NCBI RefSeq assembly: GCF_019357415.1
Contig: NZ_CP048410.1
Span: 2,389,001 to 2,453,000, forward strand
Direction: 5' to 3'
Length of the DNA stretch: 64,000 nt
Source: Gramella sp. MT6
GTDB taxonomy: Bacteria; Bacteroidota; Bacteroidia; Flavobacteriales; Flavobacteriaceae
This document shows, one piece after another, positions 27,657-37,695 of the stretch. The first letter of the stretch is position 1; every line of letters begins with the position of its first letter. The position numbers and the translations under genes were made by a program. The notes under the pieces were generated by a model. That model saw only the letters and a list, made by a program, of their open reading frames with translations. It did no database searches and was not told the origin of the DNA.

Positions 27657-28229
27657 ATGAAAAAACTATTTTGCCTGATTACCGTCATAGCTTGTATTTC
27701 CTGTACGGAAAGCCACGAAGAATTAAGTATAGATAATGCACCTTCTGAAGAACTTGAACTCACCGAGGATACAAATGTAGAGGATGAAAGCCAAGAAGAT
27801 GTAGAGGATACAAATGTAGAAGATGAAAGCCCAGAAGATGTAGAGGTAGAGATTGATCTACCTCAGACCTGGAAGCTGTTTAAAATGACCTGTCAAACTT
27901 CTGAAACCTGTGAAACAACAGGAGAAGATATGTTTTACCAGGACACCTATATTTTTAGTGAAGATATGACCGTCTTAAAGGTTAGAATAAAGGATAATGA
28001 TACTCTAAAGATCGAAGGTGTTTTTAATGTTACTGGAACTGAATTTGAAACCTACGCTTTCAATATAGATTACGAGGGGGAAGCTACACCAGAAGATATA
28101 GATATTATATCGGGTTGCTATAGCCGAAAAGAATATTTATTCATAACCGAGCAGGACGAGGGGGTTCTAAAAAATGACTGGGATACTTGCGATGGTCCTG
28201 GTTTATTTTATACGCAGGTAACTGAATAG
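27657..28229 (+). CDS. Acidic lipoprotein with a 13-residue tandem repeat
   Basis: A 190-residue lipoprotein (signal MKKLFCLITVIACISC, mature start CTES). Residues 38-63 are two copies of DTNVEDES(Q/P)EDVE, an acidic spacer. The remaining ~125 residues begin WKLFKMTCQTSETCETTG and resemble a lipocalin-like beta domain with paired cysteines, but the match is weak. The frame is open upstream to 27576; the signal peptide fixes the start at the ATG of 27657. A bidirectional-looking terminator separates it from the E1 gene on the other strand. Confidence 0.7.
   Translation: MKKLFCLITVIACISCTESHEELSIDNAPSEELELTEDTNVEDESQEDVEDTNVEDESPEDVEVEIDLPQTWKLFKMTCQTSETCETTGEDMFYQDTYIFSEDMTVLKVRIKDNDTLKIEGVFNVTGTEFETYAFNIDYEGEATPEDIDIISGCYSRKEYLFITEQDEGVLKNDWDTCDGPGLFYTQVTE
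27768..27845 (+). repeat. 39-base tandem duplication inside a lipoprotein gene
   Basis: Two 39-base units (27768-27806 and 27807-27845) differ at only two positions and keep the reading frame, encoding the acidic 13-residue repeat. Near identity suggests a recent in-frame slippage duplication. Confidence 0.9.
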
Positions 28230-28246
28230 TGAATTATACATTATTA

Positions 28247-28282
28247 AAAAAAAGCCATGAATTTTACATCATGGCTTTTTTA
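28247..28282. terminator. Bidirectional terminator between lipoprotein and E1 genes
   Basis: AAAAAAGCCATGA and TCATGGCTTTTTT (stem GCCATGA 28254-28260 with TCATGGC 28269-28275) have A/T runs on both sides, so the hairpin can serve both convergent genes. Confidence 0.85.
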
Positions 28283-28301
28283 TTTTCGGTTAACTTAAAA
28301 A

Positions 28302-30707
28302 TTATCTCAGCTTGGGATATTTATTTGGATCAGATTCATGCATAATTGAATAAATCTTTTCGAAGATATCCTCCGGTGAGGGCTTTGAGAAATAATCCCC
28401 ATCTGTGCCGTATGCCGGTCTGTGTTCTTTAGCAGTAAGAGTTTGTGGTTTGCTATCTAAAAACCTGTAGGCATTCTGCTCATCAAGGACTTTTTGCAAT
28501 ATAAATGCAGAAGCTCCTCCTGGCACATCTTCATCTATAACCAGTAATCTATTGGTTTTCTCTACACTCTTCACAATATCATGATTAATATCGAATGGTA
28601 GAAGTGATTGTACGTCGATAAGTTCGGCATTGATATCTACTTCCTGTAGTTCCCTGGCAACATCCTCTACAATTCTCAAGGTAGATCCATACGAAACCAA
28701 AGTGATATCAGTTCCTTCCTTAACAGTTTCAGTCACACCTATCGGCGTTTTGAATTTACCTAGATTAGTTGGTAATTTCTCTTTTAAGCGGTAACCGTTA
28801 AGACATTCAATAACAAGGGCAGGAGTATCGAGATCTAAAAGTGTATTATAAAACCCTGCAGCTTTTGTCATATTACGGGGAACAAGTACAAACATTCCTC
28901 GTAGAAGATTTAGAAGTCCTCCCATTTGCGAACCACTGTGCCAGATACCTTCCAGCCTGTGGCCACGGGTTCTAACAATAAGCGGTGCCTTTTGCTTTCC
29001 TTTTGTTCTATAATGTACAGTAGCCAGATCGTCACTCATTCCCTGCAGGCAATACATTACATAATCTAAATACTGGATCTCAGCGATAGGTCTAAGGCCA
29101 CGCATGGACATTCCAATTCCCTGTCCTAGAATAGTGGCTTCTCTAATTCCTGTATCAGAAACTCTAAATTCTCCAAATTTTTTCTGAAGTCCTTCCAGTC
29201 CCTGGTTAACATCTCCGATCTCTCCTGAATCTTCTCCGAAGATCAACGTCTCTGGTCTGTTACTAAAAATAGCATCGAAGTTATCTCTTAAAATAATTCT
29301 CGCGTCAACTTCTTCAGCTTCCTCATCATAATCTGGCAGGATTTCTACCTGGGTATCTTCTTCTTTATATAAATAGGTCGCATAATCATCATGTGCCTGT
29401 TCAGAAAAATCATTTAGCCAGTTAATTAGTGCAGCTTTTTCAGAAGACTCTTCACCGATCAAATATCTAAGACATCTTCTTCCTGCCGAAACCAGATCCT
29501 TTTTCAAAGGTTCCTTATTTCCAGCAACCTCTTTTTTGATAGACTTGATAAAATTTCCATTAGCACTTGCCTTAGCAACATCTTCCAGAAGTTTCACCAA
29601 TTCCTTTCGTTTGGAAAGAGTAGGGTTTAAATATGCGGTCCAGGCATTATGCTTGGCCGTTCTTATTTCTTTTTTTATTTCTTTTTCAAGCTCGTCCAGT
29701 TTATCTGCGGTAGCAAAATCATTTTCTATGATCCATTCTCTGAACTTAAGATTGCAATCGTGTTCTTTCTCCCACTTAAGTCTTTCTTCAGATTTATATC
29801 TTTCGTGGGATCCTGAGGTGGAGTGTCCTTGTGGTTGAGTTAATTCGATCACATGAATAAGAACAGGGCAATGCTCTTTTCTGGCAAATGCTGAAGCTTT
29901 TTCATAAGTGTCTACAAGTTTGGGGTAATCCCAACCTTCTACAACCAGGATCTCATATCCTTTATTTTCTTCATCTCTCTGAAATCCTTTCAGAATTTCG
30001 GAAATATTTTCCTTGGTGGTTTGATGTCTTGCGTGTACAGAGATTCCATATTCGTCATCCCAGACATTCATAACCATTGGCACCTGTAATACACCCGCCG
30101 CGTTAATGGTTTCCCAGAAATGACCTTCACTGGTGCTTGCATTACCAATGGTACCCCAGGCCACTTCATTTCCATTCTCAGAAAATTTAGCTGCCTCTAT
30201 TCCATCCACATTTCGGTAGATCTTGGAAGCCTGGGCTAAACCAAGCAGGCGAGGCATTTGGCCGGCAGTAGGAGAAATATCTGAACTGGAATTTTTCTGT
30301 TCCATCAAATTTTTCCATTCTCCATTTTCGTCCAGACTATGGGTCATAAAATGACCGCCCATCTGGCGTCCTGCAGACATTGGTTCATTTTCTATATTGG
30401 TATCGGCGTAAAGGCCGGCAAAAAATTGTTCTGGTGTAAGTTCATTGATTGCCATCATGAAGGTTTGATCACGGTAATATCCAGATCTAAAATCTCCATT
30501 TTTAAAAGCTTTTGCCATGGCTAATTGCGGTACTTCCTTTCCGTCACCAAATATTCCGAACTTCGCCTTCCCGGTAAGCACCTCTCTTCGGCCTAAAAGG
30601 CTACATTCCCGGCTGGTAACAGCTGTTCTGTAATCTTTAAGCACCTGAGACTTGAATTCATCAAATGAAATTGAATTTTCAGTTTGTGTTTCGCTTTGCA
30701 TGAACAT
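28302..30707 (-). CDS. Fused E1 alpha/beta 2-oxoacid dehydrogenase
   Basis: This ~800-residue protein joins the alpha and beta subunits of a thiamine-diphosphate 2-oxoacid dehydrogenase E1, most like the branched-chain type. The alpha half has GYYRDQTFMMAI, the GTIGNASTSEGHFWETINAA ThDP motif and QPQGHSTSGSHERY. The beta half begins near residue 470 with ILRDNFDAIFSNRPETLIFGED, then GIREATILGQGIGMSMRGLRP and EIQYLDY. The longest open frame starts at a TTG inside the promoter box, so the ATG at 30705-30707 (or 30699-30701) is the likely start. The fused arrangement is common in Bacteroidota. E2 and E3 are not in the window. Confidence 0.93.
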   Translation of the reverse strand: MFMQSETQTENSISFDEFKSQVLKDYRTAVTSRECSLLGRREVLTGKAKFGIFGDGKEVPQLAMAKAFKNGDFRSGYYRDQTFMMAINELTPEQFFAGLYADTNIENEPMSAGRQMGGHFMTHSLDENGEWKNLMEQKNSSSDISPTAGQMPRLLGLAQASKIYRNVDGIEAAKFSENGNEVAWGTIGNASTSEGHFWETINAAGVLQVPMVMNVWDDEYGISVHARHQTTKENISEILKGFQRDEENKGYEILVVEGWDYPKLVDTYEKASAFARKEHCPVLIHVIELTQPQGHSTSGSHERYKSEERLKWEKEHDCNLKFREWIIENDFATADKLDELEKEIKKEIRTAKHNAWTAYLNPTLSKRKELVKLLEDVAKASANGNFIKSIKKEVAGNKEPLKKDLVSAGRRCLRYLIGEESSEKAALINWLNDFSEQAHDDYATYLYKEEDTQVEILPDYDEEAEEVDARIILRDNFDAIFSNRPETLIFGEDSGEIGDVNQGLEGLQKKFGEFRVSDTGIREATILGQGIGMSMRGLRPIAEIQYLDYVMYCLQGMSDDLATVHYRTKGKQKAPLIVRTRGHRLEGIWHSGSQMGGLLNLLRGMFVLVPRNMTKAAGFYNTLLDLDTPALVIECLNGYRLKEKLPTNLGKFKTPIGVTETVKEGTDITLVSYGSTLRIVEDVARELQEVDINAELIDVQSLLPFDINHDIVKSVEKTNRLLVIDEDVPGGASAFILQKVLDEQNAYRFLDSKPQTLTAKEHRPAYGTDGDYFSKPSPEDIFEKIYSIMHESDPNKYPKLR

Positions 30708-30722
30708 ATTTTTGGATGGTAA

Positions 30723-30753
30723 CAAATGTAACGAAAAGTATGATTAAATACAA
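30723..30753 (-). promoter_or_regulatory. Bacteroidota-type promoter of the E1 gene
   Basis: On the minus strand, TTG (30753-30751), 20 bases, TACATTTG (30730-30723). It matches the consensus and implies a short leader of about 10 bases. It rules out the TTG at 30725 as a start codon. Confidence 0.7.
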
Positions 30754-30896
30754 TTCAAATTTTTGAGCTAAAATTGATAATAATGTAATTTTAACCTTTA
30801 TTTGTTATTTATTTTAGAATTAAAGAGTTCAGTATTCCGAATTTGTTGATAATACCGAAATTGAGATAGGGATAATTTAATAATTAGATTTCTGGC

Positions 30897-33707
30897 TTAA
30901 TACCAACGCCTGGTAAATAACCTTATTAAGGTATTCAGGTCCAGTGCTACGATAAATCTAACCCTTTGATCATAATCCGGTTGTCCTATTTCCCAGCCTA
31001 AACTCGAATAAACAGGAAAGAACAGTTCAAAATAGTCCTGCACCAGGCTCACCCTGATTCCTGAATCGTATAAAAATTCGCCTTTTTCTCCACGATTTTT
31101 AACAACTCCCATATCTGCATATGCATAGATCCAATTCCAGATATTTGTACTGGCATTAACAGTTGTTAGCCATTCATTGGCAAATTCTGGCTGCAATTGG
31201 GATTTAAATCCACCTTCTGCAACAATGATCTGCTGGCTGAATAAACCGCTACCCTGGCTACGGCCATAATAATTATAATCGAACATATAATCTGTGGGTC
31301 GGTCCAGAGCAAAACTGAAATAATCGTTGGACCTGGCGTCATTGTAAAGAAATGCTCCTGAGAAAAACCTTAGATTTATCTGGCGATTATTGGTAAATAG
31401 CTTCCTGTATTCCGCCGTAATAGCCACTTTACTGAATTTATCTGAAAGCTGATAATCAAAAGAAGCGGTCAAATGTTTCAGGAAATTAGGATTGCTATAG
31501 CTGTAATTTACATTAAAGACATTGTAGTCTGGTTGAAGTAATGGTGCTTCAGAATTTTGATCCCTGCGCACATTTACATTTCTAAGAAGCAACCTTTGGC
31601 GTTCGTTACTTCTCAAGTATGAATTTCTAAATGCAAAGCTCAGGAATGGGGTAAACTTCTCATAAAACAAGCCATAGCCGTAGGAGAAACGTGTTCCTCC
31701 AATTCCGTAGTAAATCCCATATAGCTCTTTATTCTCAAATTGATGGGCATTATATATGGAAGCTGATCCCACAAGGGTCTCACTATTAAAGCCGTATTTC
31801 GGTGAAATCGCGAAATTAAAAGTTCGGTTAAGGATGGTTTTATTATATAATTTGGGACCAATCGACACACCGTCATAAAGGTTATAATCGAACTCTGGCA
31901 TAAAGAATATCTGGTGATACCTTGGATCTTCCACATCCTGTAATAGTCTAAACTGGATAGGTTTGTTCAATAGTTTGGTAACACCGGCATAATTGTTTCG
32001 CTGATTAAATTCAGGAATCTCCTGGTTATAGTTTAGTGCCAGTCGCTCTATGTCTTTTTTCGGGATGGTAACACTCATGGTGTCCCTCACATTTTCTACC
32101 CAGGTCTTATAAACTTCCTTGCCGTTTTTAAGCCCGTACAAACTAACAGGCATAGAATTATTCCGTCTGTTTTCTATGGTAACTTTCAGGGAGTCCTCAA
32201 GTTTTTCGACATTCTGGATCTTGAAGTCGATCTTTTTGTTTGTATTTACATAGTCATCAAAAAACCATGAAATATCCTTCTTGGCGTTTTTCTGAAGAAT
32301 TTCCGCAAAGTCTTCATCGGTAACCCTTTTAAGTTTATATTTTTTGTAGAATTCAGAAATAGATTGATTTACAGATTCGTCGCCAAGGAACTCTTCGAGG
32401 TATTTTAATCCAACGCCAGCCTTGTAGGCATTTGCTATGTTCTTATTGAATTTAACCAAAGAATCCTGGCTCGTAGTTAGAGGTTGATCCAGGTTGAGCC
32501 TGGCCATATTCATATAAAGAAACTGGTATTGGTCGTTGAATTCCAGATCTGCTAAATGGAACCAGCGAATCCCTATGATCTTGCTAAGGCTACCAATGAG
32601 TTTCATATTAGGATAATAAGTGTCTACATAATCCATCATAAGTGAAACCATTATGGCATCTGTAACCCACTTTTCCTGTCTGGGGTTAATAAAAATGGTG
32701 TTCTTCAAAAAATTGGATGTAATGGTTTTGAACAGTTTGATGTCATATTGAAAACCATCTGGGAATGGCCTAATAAAGCTTGGTAATTGGTTAAGGCCAT
32801 AAATAGGACTGTTCAAATAATCCTCCTGGGTAATAAAAATGTTCTTATGGGGATACGAACCGAGTCTTTGCTCAAGGAAGCCAACAGTTCGTTCTAATAG
32901 TGTATTCTTAATATCAAACTGGATATCTTCATCACGAATGTTAGTGATCACCTGATTTCCGTTTGCGCTAATAGATTCGAAAATAAAAGATTTGGTTAAG
33001 TAAAATTCGCTGTCTACTCGGTCTTTTCCTTCAAAATTAATGGTTTTAAAGCCCTGCCTGGTCTGGGTACGGGTAAGGTTAAGGCCAGACGCTGCATAGT
33101 ATTCCGTAGGAACATCAATCTTTACGTTGATGCTATATGGTTTTACATATTGCATTCCCAGATCCTTATGGCTGTAAAGTTTCCAGCCATTATCTAAAGG
33201 TGCAGGCACCATGTACCAGTATCTTAACTTATAATTACCTTCATCATCACGGCCATACCTGGTGAATTTATCATCGGGAATTTTCAGGTCATACTTTAAA
33301 TTTAAGCTTATGGAGTCACCCGGTTTCAGGGGTTGCTTAAGTTTAATTCTAAGTAGGTCCACGACATTTCCCGGCCTATCCCAATCCAGGTCCAGATCTT
33401 CGGAATCCCTGATCGAATTAATAGTGGTGTGACCTCTTTCATGATCTTTCGCAAAATGAAAACGTCTCGCATAATCCTCTGCGAAACGTTTTGCTAATGC
33501 TGAAGTTTTGGTACTGAAAGCATTGTTCCAGTCATTCAGGTAAATCGTTACCAATTCCCTGTTTTCGGTATTTACAAACTTGATATTTTGGTCTATACTA
33601 ATCGTATGAATGCTATCGATAAGGCGTGCGCTCACATCGATGGCATTCTGAGCAGAAAGACATCCTGAAAAAAGTAAAAATATCAGGAAAGACTGAAGGT
33701 GTTTCAA
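30897..33707 (-). CDS. M1-peptidase-like protein without zinc site, with probable outer-membrane barrel
   Basis: A 936-residue secreted protein (signal near SFLIFLLFSGCLSAQ). Residues about 25-540 follow the layout of M1 aminopeptidases, with an N-terminal beta-saddle (DSISLNLKYDLKIPDD) and a helical domain ending in EDFAEILQKNAKKDISWFFDDYV. Where the GxMEN exopeptidase and HExxH-E zinc motifs should be, the sequence reads SPIYGLNQLP and FINPRQEKWVTDAIM, so it is a likely pseudo-peptidase. From about 600 onward alternating aromatic strands ending in FTRRWY look like an outer-membrane barrel. The start codon is TTG. Role unknown; a surface or transport-associated scaffold is a guess. Confidence 0.8.
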   Translation of the reverse strand: MKHLQSFLIFLLFSGCLSAQNAIDVSARLIDSIHTISIDQNIKFVNTENRELVTIYLNDWNNAFSTKTSALAKRFAEDYARRFHFAKDHERGHTTINSIRDSEDLDLDWDRPGNVVDLLRIKLKQPLKPGDSISLNLKYDLKIPDDKFTRYGRDDEGNYKLRYWYMVPAPLDNGWKLYSHKDLGMQYVKPYSINVKIDVPTEYYAASGLNLTRTQTRQGFKTINFEGKDRVDSEFYLTKSFIFESISANGNQVITNIRDEDIQFDIKNTLLERTVGFLEQRLGSYPHKNIFITQEDYLNSPIYGLNQLPSFIRPFPDGFQYDIKLFKTITSNFLKNTIFINPRQEKWVTDAIMVSLMMDYVDTYYPNMKLIGSLSKIIGIRWFHLADLEFNDQYQFLYMNMARLNLDQPLTTSQDSLVKFNKNIANAYKAGVGLKYLEEFLGDESVNQSISEFYKKYKLKRVTDEDFAEILQKNAKKDISWFFDDYVNTNKKIDFKIQNVEKLEDSLKVTIENRRNNSMPVSLYGLKNGKEVYKTWVENVRDTMSVTIPKKDIERLALNYNQEIPEFNQRNNYAGVTKLLNKPIQFRLLQDVEDPRYHQIFFMPEFDYNLYDGVSIGPKLYNKTILNRTFNFAISPKYGFNSETLVGSASIYNAHQFENKELYGIYYGIGGTRFSYGYGLFYEKFTPFLSFAFRNSYLRSNERQRLLLRNVNVRRDQNSEAPLLQPDYNVFNVNYSYSNPNFLKHLTASFDYQLSDKFSKVAITAEYRKLFTNNRQINLRFFSGAFLYNDARSNDYFSFALDRPTDYMFDYNYYGRSQGSGLFSQQIIVAEGGFKSQLQPEFANEWLTTVNASTNIWNWIYAYADMGVVKNRGEKGEFLYDSGIRVSLVQDYFELFFPVYSSLGWEIGQPDYDQRVRFIVALDLNTLIRLFTRRWY

Positions 33708-33784
33708 TTAGTAATAGATTTAGAACTGATAAGCAATCAGGGCTAAATATAATCAAACTTTGATTCCTTCAATAGCCCAATTAA

Positions 33785-34474
33785 CTAGAAATTAGGACTA
33801 AGATTATATTCGCCATAGAATTGATCAAGTATTTCAATTACTTCATCTTCTGTATCCACTACCTGGACCAGATCTATATCTGCTTCGCTAATATTCTGAA
33901 AGCTATCCAGTAGAGTGCTTTTGATCCAGTCTACGAGTCCACCCCAGAACTCACTACCTACGAGGATAATAGGGAATTTATCGATCTTATGTGTCTGTAT
34001 AAGTGTAATAGCTTCAAATAACTCATCTAAAGTTCCAAATCCTCCAGGCATCACTACAAAACCCTGAGAGTATTTTACGAACATTACCTTTCTTACGAAG
34101 AAGTAATCGAAATCCAGACTCTTATCATTGTCTATATAGGGATTGTCATGCTGTTCAAACGGAAGTTCAATATTTAGTCCAACCGAAGTTCCTCCGGCTA
34201 GGTGAGCTCCTTTATTTCCTGCTTCCATGATTCCGGGACCACCACCGGTAATTACGCCATAACCATGGTCAACAATTTTCTTAGCTACTTTTTCTGCCAG
34301 TTTATAATATTTCATATCTGGCTTGGTTCTGGCTGAACCAAAAATTGAAACGCAGGGGCCAATCTGACTTAATTTTTCGTATCCATTTACGAATTCGCCC
34401 ATGATCTTAAAGATCGCCCAGGAATCATTTGTTTTTATCTCATTCCAGGCTTTGTTCCTATTTTGTGTCTTCAT
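33785..34474 (-). CDS. LOG-family phosphoribohydrolase (TIGR00730 Rossmann fold)
   Basis: A 229-residue protein of the LOG/lysine decarboxylase-like family, which hydrolyses nucleoside monophosphates (cytokinin-like substrates or AMP) to base and ribose phosphate. The signatures are GGGPGIMEAGNKGA and PGGFGTLDELFEAITL, the latter containing the PGGxGTxxE active-site motif. The physiological role in Bacteroidota is not settled. The start is 9 bases after the uvrA stop on the same strand, so it is almost certainly cotranscribed with uvrA. Confidence 0.92.
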   Translation of the reverse strand: MKTQNRNKAWNEIKTNDSWAIFKIMGEFVNGYEKLSQIGPCVSIFGSARTKPDMKYYKLAEKVAKKIVDHGYGVITGGGPGIMEAGNKGAHLAGGTSVGLNIELPFEQHDNPYIDNDKSLDFDYFFVRKVMFVKYSQGFVVMPGGFGTLDELFEAITLIQTHKIDKFPIILVGSEFWGGLVDWIKSTLLDSFQNISEADIDLVQVVDTEDEVIEILDQFYGEYNLSPNF

Positions 34475-34483
34475 TCTTTTTAA

Positions 34484-37315
34484 TTAGTGTAATTCCTTTT
34501 TAAGGAATTTTGCAGTATAACTTTTTGTGTTTTTAATGATCTCTTCTGGAGTTCCGGTGGCCACAACTTCACCGCCACCTTTTCCGCCTTCATAACCAAT
34601 ATCAATAATATAGTCTGCCATTTTGATCACATCCATATTATGTTCAATAATTAGAACGGTATTCCCTTTATTGGTCAGGGTGTTTAGAACTTCCATCAAT
34701 ACACGGATATCTTCAAAATGAAGTCCCGTGGTTGGCTCGTCTAATATATAGAAAGTATTTCCAGTATCACGCTTGGAAAGTTCAGTTGCCAGCTTTATCC
34801 TCTGGGCTTCACCACCAGATAGGGTTGTAGATTGCTGACCCAGACTGATATAGCCCAATCCTACATCCTGAATTGTTTTTAATTTCCTGAAAATTTTCGG
34901 GATATTCTCGAAAAAAGGAGTCGCTTCATCGATGGTCATTTCCAGAATATCTGCAATAGACTTTCCTTTATAACGTATTTCAAGGGTTTCCCGATTGAAT
35001 CTTTTTCCCTGACAGGTTTCGCATTCTACATAAACATCGGGTAGGAAATTCATCTCTATGACTCTTAATCCACCTCCTTTACAGGTCTCGCATCTTCCGC
35101 CTTTGACATTGAAGCTAAATCTTCCCGGTTTATATCCTCTAATAAGGGCTTCCGGAGTTTTTGCGAAAAGGTTCCTTATTTCTGAAAAAACACCGGTGTA
35201 TGTTGCCGGGTTCGACCTTGGCGTTCTACCAATAGGGCTCTGGTTGATGTCTATTACCTTGTCTATATGGTCCAGACCTTTAATGCTCTTATATGGTTTA
35301 GGTTTCTTAACGCCATTAAAATAATGCGCGTTCATGATAGGATAGAGGGTTTCATTGATCAAAGTGGACTTTCCACTACCAGAAACTCCTGTAACCGCGA
35401 TCATCTTGCCCAGAGGAATACTTATATTAACCTTTTTAAGGTTGTTACCCGTTGCTCCTTTTAATTCTATTTTCTTACCGTTCCCTTTTCTGCGCTCTTT
35501 TGGAACCGGGATCTCCTTCTTACCACTAAGATAATCAGCAGTTAAAGTATCATGCTCCATAAGTTCAGCAGGAGTTCCTTCACTAATGATCTCACCTCCA
35601 TGTTTTCCTGCTCTAGGACCTATATCTATCACATGATCTGCCCGCTCTATCATATCTTTATCGTGTTCTACCACGATTACGGTATTTCCTATATCTCGAA
35701 GGGATTCGAGTGAATTAATGAGCTTCTCATTATCCCGTTGGTGCAAACCAATACTAGGCTCATCAAGTATATACAGGACACCAACCAGTTGGGAGCCAAT
35801 CTGGGTAGCAAGTCTAATCCTTTGAGCTTCTCCACCAGAAAGTGATTTAGAACTACGGTTAAGGTTAAGGTATGTTAAACCAACATCCAATAGGAACTGT
35901 AGTCTTGTCCTGATCTCCTTTATTACCTCTTCCGCGATTTGTAATTGTTTTTCAGAAAGGTTCTTTTCAATGCCTTCAAACCATTCAAATAGGTCGGTAA
36001 TATCAAGATGAGAAAGTTCTGAAATATTCTTGTTGTAGATCCTGAAGTATAAAGCTTCTTTTTTAAGCCTTGAACCTTCACATTCTGGACAGGTTACCTT
36101 GTCCATATATTCTTTAGACCAGCGTCTTAAAGAAGAGGAATCATTATTACGGTAAGTAGCTTCAATAAAGTTCGCGACTCCTTCAAAATCTATTTTATAA
36201 TCGCGTGTTATACCTAAAGCTTTAGATTCACGCGAAAATTTTTCCTTCCCGCCATGCAAGATCATATCGAGTGCTTCCTGTGGAATTTTCTTGATTGGGT
36301 CGGTTAATTTAAACTCAAATCTTTCAGCTATCAATTCCAACTGAGAAAATACCCAGTTCTTTTTTTGAGGCCCGTGAGGCGCAAGTCCACCATTCTTAAT
36401 AGATAAAGATTTGTCCGGTATGATCTTATCGATATTCACTTGGTAAAGACTTCCTATACCATTACAATTGGGGCACGCCCCTTTGGGTGAATTGAAAGAG
36501 AAACTGTTTGGTTCAGGATTAGGATAACTTATTCCTGTGGTAGGACACATTAGGTTTCTACTGAAATACCTGATGTTTCCGGTATCCTGTTCAAGGATCA
36601 TAAGCGTATCATCCCCATGATACATGGCGGTTTTAATGCTTTCGTTTAAACGCTTATCTGAATCTGGTTTTTCTTCTATTTTTAGCCGGTCAATAACAAT
36701 TTCGATATCGTGGGTTTTATACCTGTCCAGTTTCATTCCCTTCTCGATATCCACGACCTCTTCATCTGTTCGAACCTTGATAAAGCCTTGTTTTGCGATC
36801 TGCTCGAATAATTCCCTGTAGTGACCCTTTCGGCTTCTTACCACGGGCGCAAGAATACTTACTTTTTTATCCTTAAAATCTTCAAGGATTAATTCCTTTA
36901 TCTGGGAATCTGTATAACTAACCATCTTTTCGCCTGTATTATAGCTATATGCTTCACCAGCCCTGGCAAAAAGTAAACGGAGAAAATCATAGATCTCTGT
37001 AATTGTACCAACCGTACTCCTGGGATTTTTACTGGTTGTTTTTTGTTCTATAGCAATCACAGGGGAGAGGCCATCAATTTTATCCACATCTGGCCGTTCG
37101 AGGCTTCCCAGAAATTGTCTCGCATAAGCCGAAAATGTTTCTATATAACGCCGTTGTCCTTCTGCATAAATAGTGTCAAATGCCAATGATGATTTTCCAG
37201 ATCCGGAAAGGCCTGTAATTACCACAAGCTTCTCCCGTGGAATATTAACATCAATATTTTTTAGGTTATGGACTCGGGCGCCTAATACTTCAATTCTATC
37301 TTCAGTTTTTGCCAT
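34484..37315 (-). CDS. uvrA: Excinuclease ABC subunit A
   Basis: The DNA-damage sensor of nucleotide excision repair, a tandem ABC ATPase. The ~943-residue protein has two Walker A motifs ([14 protein letters not shown] and [10 protein letters not shown]), two LSGGEAQRI signatures and zinc-binding CxxC pairs (for example [14 protein letters not shown] and CETCQG). A longer open frame begins with TTG at 37327, but a TAACTTTG box at 37340-37333 would place transcription start about there, so the ATG at 37313-37315 ([10 protein letters not shown]) is preferred. The LOG gene follows directly. Confidence 0.98.
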   Translation of the reverse strand: MAKTEDRIEVLGARVHNLKNIDVNIPREKLVVITGLSGSGKSSLAFDTIYAEGQRRYIETFSAYARQFLGSLERPDVDKIDGLSPVIAIEQKTTSKNPRSTVGTITEIYDFLRLLFARAGEAYSYNTGEKMVSYTDSQIKELILEDFKDKKVSILAPVVRSRKGHYRELFEQIAKQGFIKVRTDEEVVDIEKGMKLDRYKTHDIEIVIDRLKIEEKPDSDKRLNESIKTAMYHGDDTLMILEQDTGNIRYFSRNLMCPTTGISYPNPEPNSFSFNSPKGACPNCNGIGSLYQVNIDKIIPDKSLSIKNGGLAPHGPQKKNWVFSQLELIAERFEFKLTDPIKKIPQEALDMILHGGKEKFSRESKALGITRDYKIDFEGVANFIEATYRNNDSSSLRRWSKEYMDKVTCPECEGSRLKKEALYFRIYNKNISELSHLDITDLFEWFEGIEKNLSEKQLQIAEEVIKEIRTRLQFLLDVGLTYLNLNRSSKSLSGGEAQRIRLATQIGSQLVGVLYILDEPSIGLHQRDNEKLINSLESLRDIGNTVIVVEHDKDMIERADHVIDIGPRAGKHGGEIISEGTPAELMEHDTLTADYLSGKKEIPVPKERRKGNGKKIELKGATGNNLKKVNISIPLGKMIAVTGVSGSGKSTLINETLYPIMNAHYFNGVKKPKPYKSIKGLDHIDKVIDINQSPIGRTPRSNPATYTGVFSEIRNLFAKTPEALIRGYKPGRFSFNVKGGRCETCKGGGLRVIEMNFLPDVYVECETCQGKRFNRETLEIRYKGKSIADILEMTIDEATPFFENIPKIFRKLKTIQDVGLGYISLGQQSTTLSGGEAQRIKLATELSKRDTGNTFYILDEPTTGLHFEDIRVLMEVLNTLTNKGNTVLIIEHNMDVIKMADYIIDIGYEGGKGGGEVVATGTPEEIIKNTKSYTAKFLKKELH

Positions 37316-37327
37316 AAATTTTTTCAA

Positions 37328-37692
37328 GGTGGCAAAGTTACTTATTGTAATTATATATAAAAAGCTATTGTCAATCTACTGATGTTAAGGTTGATGTAAT
37401 TTTTTGCCGTAAGCTTTAATATTATTAAAAGAACGGCGGAAATTAGTTGAAGAAATCAAAAGTTGGCCAAGGATTTTAAGTCTTAAAATCAGCCATTAAA
37501 CTTTAATTTAACTTATTGAATGTCAGGATAATATTACTTGTTTTTTTTCACTGTAATGGGGGAAATCACCTATATTTGAATCTCCCACAAACACTTTCCC
37601 AGATCTTTTTCCTATGAATGCCTAGGACATTAATTCATGTCTGTAATGCATGCCCTGTATTGAAAAAATTATTAATTAGTTTTTAATGCCGT
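37328..37692 (+). promoter_or_regulatory. Gap between uvrA and the LuxR-type regulator
   Basis: The 365-base gap carries the uvrA -7 box (37333-37340, minus strand), AT-rich sequence, and near the right end ATGGGGGAAATCACC (37556-37570) with a TATATTTG box at 37571-37578. GGGAAATCACCTAT here (37560-37573) is the exact 14-base sequence seen upstream of lipoprotein P1, and ATGGGGGAAA recurs inverted after the regulator gene. It may be an autoregulatory operator; that is inference. No small gene or RNA is apparent. Confidence 0.5.
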
Positions 37693-37695
37693 TTG

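Noticed and set aside
28302-30725. Start of the E1 gene at the TTG of 30725
   Set aside because: That codon is inside the -7 box TACATTTG of a full consensus promoter; transcripts would begin downstream of it.
33405-33419. HERGH in the M1-like protein as a possible HExxH zinc site
   Set aside because: It lies near residue 97, in the N-terminal beta domain, far from where the M1 catalytic site falls, and no Glu follows at the needed distance. It is most likely chance.
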